From Nitrososphaerota archaeon (GTDB lineage: Archaea > Thermoproteota > Nitrososphaeria > Nitrososphaerales > CADDZS01): a stretch of DNA of 28,005 nt. Within the stretch, counting starts at the first letter, position 1. The number at the start of each line of letters is the position of its first letter. Location: assembly GCA_013288145.1 (NCBI GenBank), contig JABDCJ010000034.1:1-28005 (forward strand). The letters are read 5' to 3'. The translations under genes were made by a program, and so were the position numbers. The notes under the pieces were generated by a model. The model did not search any database, was not told the DNA's origin, and was given only the letters and a program-made list of their open reading frames with translations. Positions 24,425 through 28,005 of this stretch are shown here, piece after piece.

Positions 24425-24444
24425 AATACCTTAGGTATTCTTTT
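24425..24444 (+). terminator. Palindrome plus T-run after amidohydrolase
   Basis: AATACC-TTA-GGTATT (24425-24439) is a perfect palindromic hairpin, followed by CTTTT. It is 24 nt after the amidohydrolase stop. Confidence 0.45.
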
Positions 24445-24477
24445 GTGGTAGTGTAGTCTTCATACGATGACTTTAGC

Positions 24478-24503
24478 TGGCGCCAAGAGTGGGCGCTATT
24501 TTT
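24478..24503 (+). terminator. GC-rich hairpin followed by T5, second terminator
   Basis: TGGCGCC (24478-24484) pairs with GGCGCTA (24492-24498) around a 7-nt loop, with one G-T pair, and five T follow (24499-24503). It has the form of an intrinsic terminator for the plus strand and lies just before the end of the convergent DapA-family gene. Confidence 0.5.
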
Positions 24504-24508
24504 CCGAA

Positions 24509-25411
24509 CTAGTCTGGATAGGTCTGCTGTAAGATCTTCGTAAGCTCTTTCTTGCTCTCCTCATCAAGTGGGATATGAGGGCTTCTTGTGTGTGAAGATT
24601 TCACTATGCCCCTGAGTTTCAACGTCTCTTTTTCAATTTCTGCTGAAGATCCAGGGTGAAGCGACATAAAATCGACCCATGGTTTGTATCTAGCAAACGT
24701 AGCCCGCGCAGAATCTTTCTTTCCAGTTATGTAATCATTGTATGCGCTCACAAGTAGATCGGTTAGACAAGCGTCGGGTATGTTCCCTTGGGCGCCTAGA
24801 TCAATTTCCTCGAACAAGAATCTTGCTGCCATTCCGCCAATGACTGTAAAATTCTTGGATTCGGGCAGAGCAACCGCGTCTTGAATTTTCTGTAAAATGT
24901 CTCCCCCCTCAACTTTTACGGATACGAGATTACTGTGCTCCTTCGAAAGCTTCGCGAATAAGCTCGTACGTACCCCCGAGCCCGAGAAATCTTCTGCATC
25001 TTGAAGCATAAGAGGTAGATCGACCTTGTCAAGGATCGTGTCGAAATGTTCCCACTGAGTACTAAACCCTGTCTTAACCCCTATTGGAGTCATCGCTATC
25101 ACGCCGTTAGCGCCAATATCTTTTGCATAGCGCCCTAACTGAACGGCCGGCGCGGTACCCATGTGGCTAATACCGGCCCAAACCGGAACCCGACCGTTAG
25201 TTTCCTGCACAACTATGTCATAGGATTTTCGTCTTTCGCTGTCCGAGAATTTGTAGAATTCACCTGCGATGATCGAGACAGCTAACGCGTGGACTCCCCA
25301 CTTTGTGTTGTATTGCACGAGTGATCTCAAACTAGGCTCGTCCAATTCCCCTCTTTCGTCCGTGACGGTGCTCAATGCAGGTATAATTCCTTGAACTTTG
25401 TCTACGACCAA
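24509..25411 (-). CDS. DapA-family (class I aldolase/lyase) protein
   Basis: 300 residues, DHDPS/NAL superfamily TIM barrel. The Schiff-base Lys about 166 is in VSVKVEG, with SIIAGEF at the G-T/S-x-G-E site and VWAGIS on strand 3. The canonical Tyr-Asn (Y-N-x-P) on strand 5 is replaced by LMLQDAED (about 135-141). It is therefore unlikely to be the lysine-pathway DapA and belongs to a divergent lyase/aldolase subgroup; such proteins act on 2-keto sugar acids, hydroxyproline-derived or aromatic pathway intermediates. Start TTG at 25411, 5 nt after the stop of the 47-codon gene and with GGAAGGTG about 11 nt upstream. It probably ends the operon starting at the M20 gene. Confidence 0.85.
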   Translation of the reverse strand: MVVDKVQGIIPALSTVTDERGELDEPSLRSLVQYNTKWGVHALAVSIIAGEFYKFSDSERRKSYDIVVQETNGRVPVWAGISHMGTAPAVQLGRYAKDIGANGVIAMTPIGVKTGFSTQWEHFDTILDKVDLPLMLQDAEDFSGSGVRTSLFAKLSKEHSNLVSVKVEGGDILQKIQDAVALPESKNFTVIGGMAARFLFEEIDLGAQGNIPDACLTDLLVSAYNDYITGKKDSARATFARYKPWVDFMSLHPGSSAEIEKETLKLRGIVKSSHTRSPHIPLDEESKKELTKILQQTYPD

Positions 25412-25416
25412 TTTCT

Positions 25417-25560
25417 CTATTGCACCTTCCCCCTACCCTGGATCTGACAGACTACTTCAACTCTATCTTTCTTGAAACCCACTAGCTCATCGTGTAGATT
25501 AAGCGACATTTCCTGATGCATTGGAATTACCGAAACCCTTTCACCCACGATTACGAGCAC
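25417..25560 (-). CDS. Small 47-residue protein between M20 deacylase and DapA-like genes
   Basis: A GTG (25560) or TTG (25563) opens a frame of 47-48 codons ending in TAG at 25417-25419. The frame cannot start further upstream because a TGA lies just before the TTG. It overlaps the M20 stop by about 10 nt and ends 5 nt before the DapA-like start, so it fills the gap almost exactly. The product begins LVIVGERVSVIPMHQEM and contains VEVVCQIQGRG, an alternation of hydrophobic residues that suggests a small beta-type protein with one Cys. No family was recognised. The tight packing is the evidence that it is real; a chance frame is still possible. Confidence 0.45.
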   Translation of the reverse strand: MLVIVGERVSVIPMHQEMSLNLHDELVGFKKDRVEVVCQIQGRGKVQ

Positions 25561-26882
25561 CAATCAATCATTGTCGAGGAGAGAACTTTTGCCACCTCTG
25601 AAACTTCAGTAAGATTTACGTATTCGTCGATTGTATGGGCACCATCTCCACCGGGTCCGTAAGAAACTGTTGGAATCCCTCCAAATCCATCCAGCTTTGG
25701 GGCAATGAACGCCGCGTCGGAAGCAGAAGATGTCCCGAAAAGATCGCAAGATCCCTTTAATGACACCACATTATCCTCAAGGGTTCTTACTATTGCCGCA
25801 GAGGTACTAATCTCGAAAGGTTCTCTCCTTGCTCCCCACCACTCTACTACTGGCGGATGATCTCGCATCCAAGGATCATTCCCAGCTACATCCTTCACTA
25901 CCCCTTCAATTTCTCCTTGAACCTCGCTTCCTGATTCGCTCGGTGGGAATCCGACTCGCCCCTCTATTTCTGCCCGGCCTGCGACAGTCGCCGGCCAGTC
26001 ACCTGCTTTCATGATTCCAATCGTCATGTTCGTGGATCTTCCGGGCCCCCGCATTCCTCCTGCCCTTACAGATTCGAGGATCGGATGTCTTCCAGAGAGC
26101 CTGGTAGCGCGCCTCTCATCCAGATTCATTAGGGCATCGTAGACCTTTGCAGCAAGTCCGATCGCGTTGACCCCATAATGTGCGAGGTGCGGCCACTCTG
26201 GTTTGCCAATTATCTTTATCCGGAAAAATCTTGAACCCCCTGAGGCAATTCCAATCGAATCAGAGGACGTGGCTTCACAGATGATGGCAGCATCTGCCTT
26301 GTATCCTCTGACGACCGCAGCGACGGTTCCACCCCCTCCAAATTCTTCTTCAACTACACTCTCGAGAATAAGATCACCTTTCAGCTGGATATTACTTTCA
26401 AAGACCGCTCTGGCTGCGTAGATCATTGAAACTAAACCTCCTTTCATATCCATCGATCCCCTGCCAAACAACTTGCCATCAACTACTTCACCACCGTACG
26501 GATCGTATTTCCATTGCCCAGAAGGTTCCGGACTCACAACGTCCACATGGCCATTTAGTATGAGACTTTTGCCGCCGCCACTTCCCTTGATCGTTGCAAC
26601 AATAACGGGTCTACCATCATAATTCCAGGCGCCCGTACGAATAGGATGCAGCGGGTATCTCTGGAGATCTTCATCGACCGGTTCCCACTTGTCGATTGAA
26701 ACTCCGGCTATCTTTCTGACCTCCTCTTCAACAATTTCTTGGACTGTACCCTCGAAATGAGTACCGGAAATGCTAGGAATGTTTACTAATTTCTTAAGGA
26801 GCTTCGTTTGCTCCTCAACCCTGGCGTCGATGAATTCGTGCGCCCGTTGCTTCTCATCTTGCCGAATTCTGTTGTTGATCAA
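25551..26882 (-). CDS. M20-family deacylase/peptidase (ArgE/DapE-like)
   Basis: 443 residues. The M20 zinc ligands are seen: ILNGHVDVV (His about 112, Asp about 114), GRGSMDMKGG (Asp about 145), VVEEEFGGGG (catalytic Glu about 179), a CEA segment about 208, and GDGAHTIDEYV near the C-terminus. The family removes acyl groups from N-acyl amino acids (ArgE, DapE, carboxypeptidase-like) in the cytosol. Length is on the long side of ArgE/DapE. Start TTG at 26882, with a TATA-like element about 33 nt upstream, which suggests its own promoter despite the Rieske gene upstream. The stop overlaps the small gene that follows. Confidence 0.9.
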   Translation of the reverse strand: MINNRIRQDEKQRAHEFIDARVEEQTKLLKKLVNIPSISGTHFEGTVQEIVEEEVRKIAGVSIDKWEPVDEDLQRYPLHPIRTGAWNYDGRPVIVATIKGSGGGKSLILNGHVDVVSPEPSGQWKYDPYGGEVVDGKLFGRGSMDMKGGLVSMIYAARAVFESNIQLKGDLILESVVEEEFGGGGTVAAVVRGYKADAAIICEATSSDSIGIASGGSRFFRIKIIGKPEWPHLAHYGVNAIGLAAKVYDALMNLDERRATRLSGRHPILESVRAGGMRGPGRSTNMTIGIMKAGDWPATVAGRAEIEGRVGFPPSESGSEVQGEIEGVVKDVAGNDPWMRDHPPVVEWWGARREPFEISTSAAIVRTLEDNVVSLKGSCDLFGTSSASDAAFIAPKLDGFGGIPTVSYGPGGDGAHTIDEYVNLTEVSEVAKVLSSTMIDWCS

Positions 26883-26911
26883 TCTGCATCATTTTTTCAT
26901 ATGCTGGATTC

Positions 26912-26919
26912 AATATACC
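26912..26919 (-). promoter_or_regulatory. TATA-like promoter of M20 gene
   Basis: The minus strand reads GGTATATT, centred about 33 nt before the TTG at 26882. It implies transcription of the M20, small gene and DapA-like genes apart from the Rieske gene. Confidence 0.5.
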
Positions 26920-26989
26920 CTTCCAAGTGGTTGGTTGAAATTTTTTCGGTCTTTAAGGGCGAGAGAATGACTTCATTGTTTGAAGGAAA

Positions 26990-27784
26990 TCAATCTGAAA
27001 GTGCTTGCGAGACCAGCCTCTGGAACCCGAAAACCGGTCCCTCAAGAGCGCTGAATCTTCCTCCTTCAAACACGCCAGAGTCCAGTCCCTTCTGCTGTTT
27101 TTCAAGGAGTGGTATGTCCTGGTTGTTGATGAAATCGTTCCACTTTATTGACTCCTCGATAGCTTTTCTCTTCTCTTCATCGATATCGACAAAATCCTGG
27201 ATGTACATTTGAGATGTAATCAGTGATCTGTGTGGACCATCAGGCCAAACCTGAAAAGTAGTAACGCGATCTGGGCTGAAATAAAGCTGGGTATTCGAAA
27301 ACACCTGCACAATGTAAAGGCGCCTCTTGTCTTCCTCTGTCAGTCCTGACAAATTCTCCGGTAGACTCTCGAACCTGTACCCTTCAGGCAATCCCTTGGT
27401 GGAATTTTCCCAGTACAGTATAGTATACGGTCCATGAATTTTCGAATTATCTAATGGAATGTGCTCCAAATAGTGCGGACCGATCGTTTCGGGATGAACC
27501 AGGGGACAGTGGTAACACTCGTTCGCATTTTCCACTGTCGCCTTCCAGTTAGCCTCGACCTTGTACGTTCCTATCGTCCCAAAAAACTGCAAGCTTTCCG
27601 TAGAGTATTTGTCGAATTTTTCAGGAAGGTCACCGAGATACTTTCTTAGCGGCTCCGCTTTCGGATTGAGGTTGATCCACACAAATCCTCCCCACTTTTC
27701 CATGCGGACCTCGTATAGGGGGAAATCCTCCTTTTCAAAATCAACTGTTCTTTCCATCTGTGGGGCAGCCAGCGAGGCTACCAT
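26990..27784 (-). CDS. Rieske-type ring-hydroxylating oxygenase alpha subunit, catalytic-domain part (frameshifted)
   Basis: C-terminal part of a Rieske non-heme iron oxygenase, in a reading frame different from its Rieske domain (27741-28004). It contains the mononuclear iron site NANECYHCPLVH (His 92 and 97 counted from the ATG at 27784) and the third ligand Asp about 223 in NQDIPLLEKQQ. The phrase WGGFVWINLNP and the tail ...QQKGLDSGVFEGGRFSALEGPV are standard. The ATG at 27784 is probably not the real start: removing one base from the G4 run at 27762-27765 fuses both frames into one protein. All ligands of both metal sites survive, so the break is recent or an assembly error. These enzymes hydroxylate or demethylate with O2; the substrate is unknown, but EcYHC-x3-H with CRHRG recalls betaine/carnitine and aromatic types. 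Confidence 0.85.
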   Translation of the reverse strand: MVASLAAPQMERTVDFEKEDFPLYEVRMEKWGGFVWINLNPKAEPLRKYLGDLPEKFDKYSTESLQFFGTIGTYKVEANWKATVENANECYHCPLVHPETIGPHYLEHIPLDNSKIHGPYTILYWENSTKGLPEGYRFESLPENLSGLTEEDKRRLYIVQVFSNTQLYFSPDRVTTFQVWPDGPHRSLITSQMYIQDFVDIDEEKRKAIEESIKWNDFINNQDIPLLEKQQKGLDSGVFEGGRFSALEGPVFGFQRLVSQALSD

Positions 27785-28004
27785 CCAGTTTGTAAGTCCA
27801 TCCGTGATACGGACACTGGATTACTCCATCAATATGCGTAGCAGCATCATTAACGAGGCTCGAACCCCGGTGCCGGCAAACATTGTAGTAGGCTTTCAAG
27901 TCTTTGCCATTGTAATTCACGACGAAAATTGATTTCTTGCCTATGGTGACAGTCCTTGTGTCTCCTAGGTTTTTGAGATCGTTCTGGTGACAGATCATGA
28001 TCCA
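27741..28004 (-). CDS. Rieske-type ring-hydroxylating oxygenase alpha subunit, Rieske-domain part (5' end outside window)
   Basis: N-terminal part of the same gene. Its [2Fe-2S] ligands are NVCRHRG and CPYHGW (Cys 41, His 43, Cys 62 and His 65 from the ATG at 27998), preceded by GKDLKAYYNVC as in the family. The frame is open to the window edge and reads Trp-Ile before that ATG; family members usually carry about 40 more residues, so the true start lies outside. The frame then runs 15 residues past CPYHGWTY and stops at 27741, whereas homologs continue into the catalytic domain. Electrons come from a separate reductase (not seen here). Oxygen-dependent Rieske oxygenases are uncommon in archaea. 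Confidence 0.85.
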   Translation of the reverse strand, partial: WIMICHQNDLKNLGDTRTVTIGKKSIFVVNYNGKDLKAYYNVCRHRGSSLVNDAATHIDGVIQCPYHGWTYKLDGSLAGCPTDGKNS

Positions 28005-28005
28005 T

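Noticed and set aside
27741..27784. Programmed ribosomal frameshift or natural two-subunit gene at the Rieske frame overlap
   Set aside because: There is no clear slippery heptamer with a downstream structure, and the family keeps both domains in one chain; a one-base change in the G4 run is simpler.
1..28005. CRISPR arrays, insertion sequences, integrases, toxin-antitoxin pairs
   Set aside because: No regularly spaced repeats, transposase motifs or terminal repeats were found on reading both strands.

Overview
The window is protein-coding almost throughout and reads as a heterotrophic archaeon. Several genes have AT-rich TATA-like elements, five of them centred about 33-37 nt before the start codon. 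TTG starts are very common. Two secreted solute-binding proteins have an N-terminal membrane anchor and a long Ser/Thr-rich linker. One gene closely matches the Thermoplasma tricorn-interacting factor F1 (proline iminopeptidase), and two luciferase-like oxidoreductases resemble F420-dependent (Mer-like) enzymes. The phylum is not decided by the sequence; a non-ammonia-oxidising Nitrososphaeria-like or a Thermoplasmata-like lineage would both fit. No tRNA, rRNA, CRISPR array, transposase or phage gene was seen.

Layout. (1) 1-746: 3' part of a D-2-hydroxyacid dehydrogenase (+). (2) 897-10078, all on the minus strand and read from right to left: APC permease, AspA/AstE-type deacylase, Gfo/Idh/MocA oxidoreductase, anchored peptide-type solute-binding protein, LLM oxidoreductase, a 63-residue AtzG-like subunit and an amidase. 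(3) 10300-11199: DUF1028 Ntn-hydrolase-like protein (+). (4) 11212-14189, minus strand: a second AspA/AstE-type deacylase, a second LLM oxidoreductase and an alpha/beta hydrolase that lacks the usual catalytic His. (5) 14237-14992: SDR dehydrogenase (+), divergent from block 4. (6) 15392-18924: E1-alpha and E1-beta (+) meeting E2 (-) tail to tail, with a small CxxC protein upstream of E2; no E3 is present. (7) 18925-19556: non-coding stretch with a perfect hairpin and a pair of palindrome-bearing repeats, then a small membrane protein (+). (8) 20204-24401: F1-like iminopeptidase (-), a second anchored solute-binding protein (+) and a metal-dependent amidohydrolase (+) followed by two terminator-like hairpins. 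(9) 24509-28005, minus strand: a Rieske oxygenase alpha subunit broken by a one-base frameshift, an M20 deacylase, an unlisted 47-codon gene overlapping its end, and a DapA-family lyase.

Taken together this looks like a catabolic and uptake island for peptides, amides or N-acylated amino compounds. Oligopeptide-type binding proteins and an APC permease would bring substrate in. Amidase, deacylases, M20 and the iminopeptidase would hydrolyse C-N bonds. LLM, Rieske, SDR and Gfo/Idh enzymes would oxidise the products, and a 2-oxoacid dehydrogenase would make acyl-CoA. The recurrence of an LLM oxidoreductase plus an AspA/AstE-type deacylase in two neighbouring blocks is the most system-like signal. 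The substrates are not known from sequence, and the pathway is inference.
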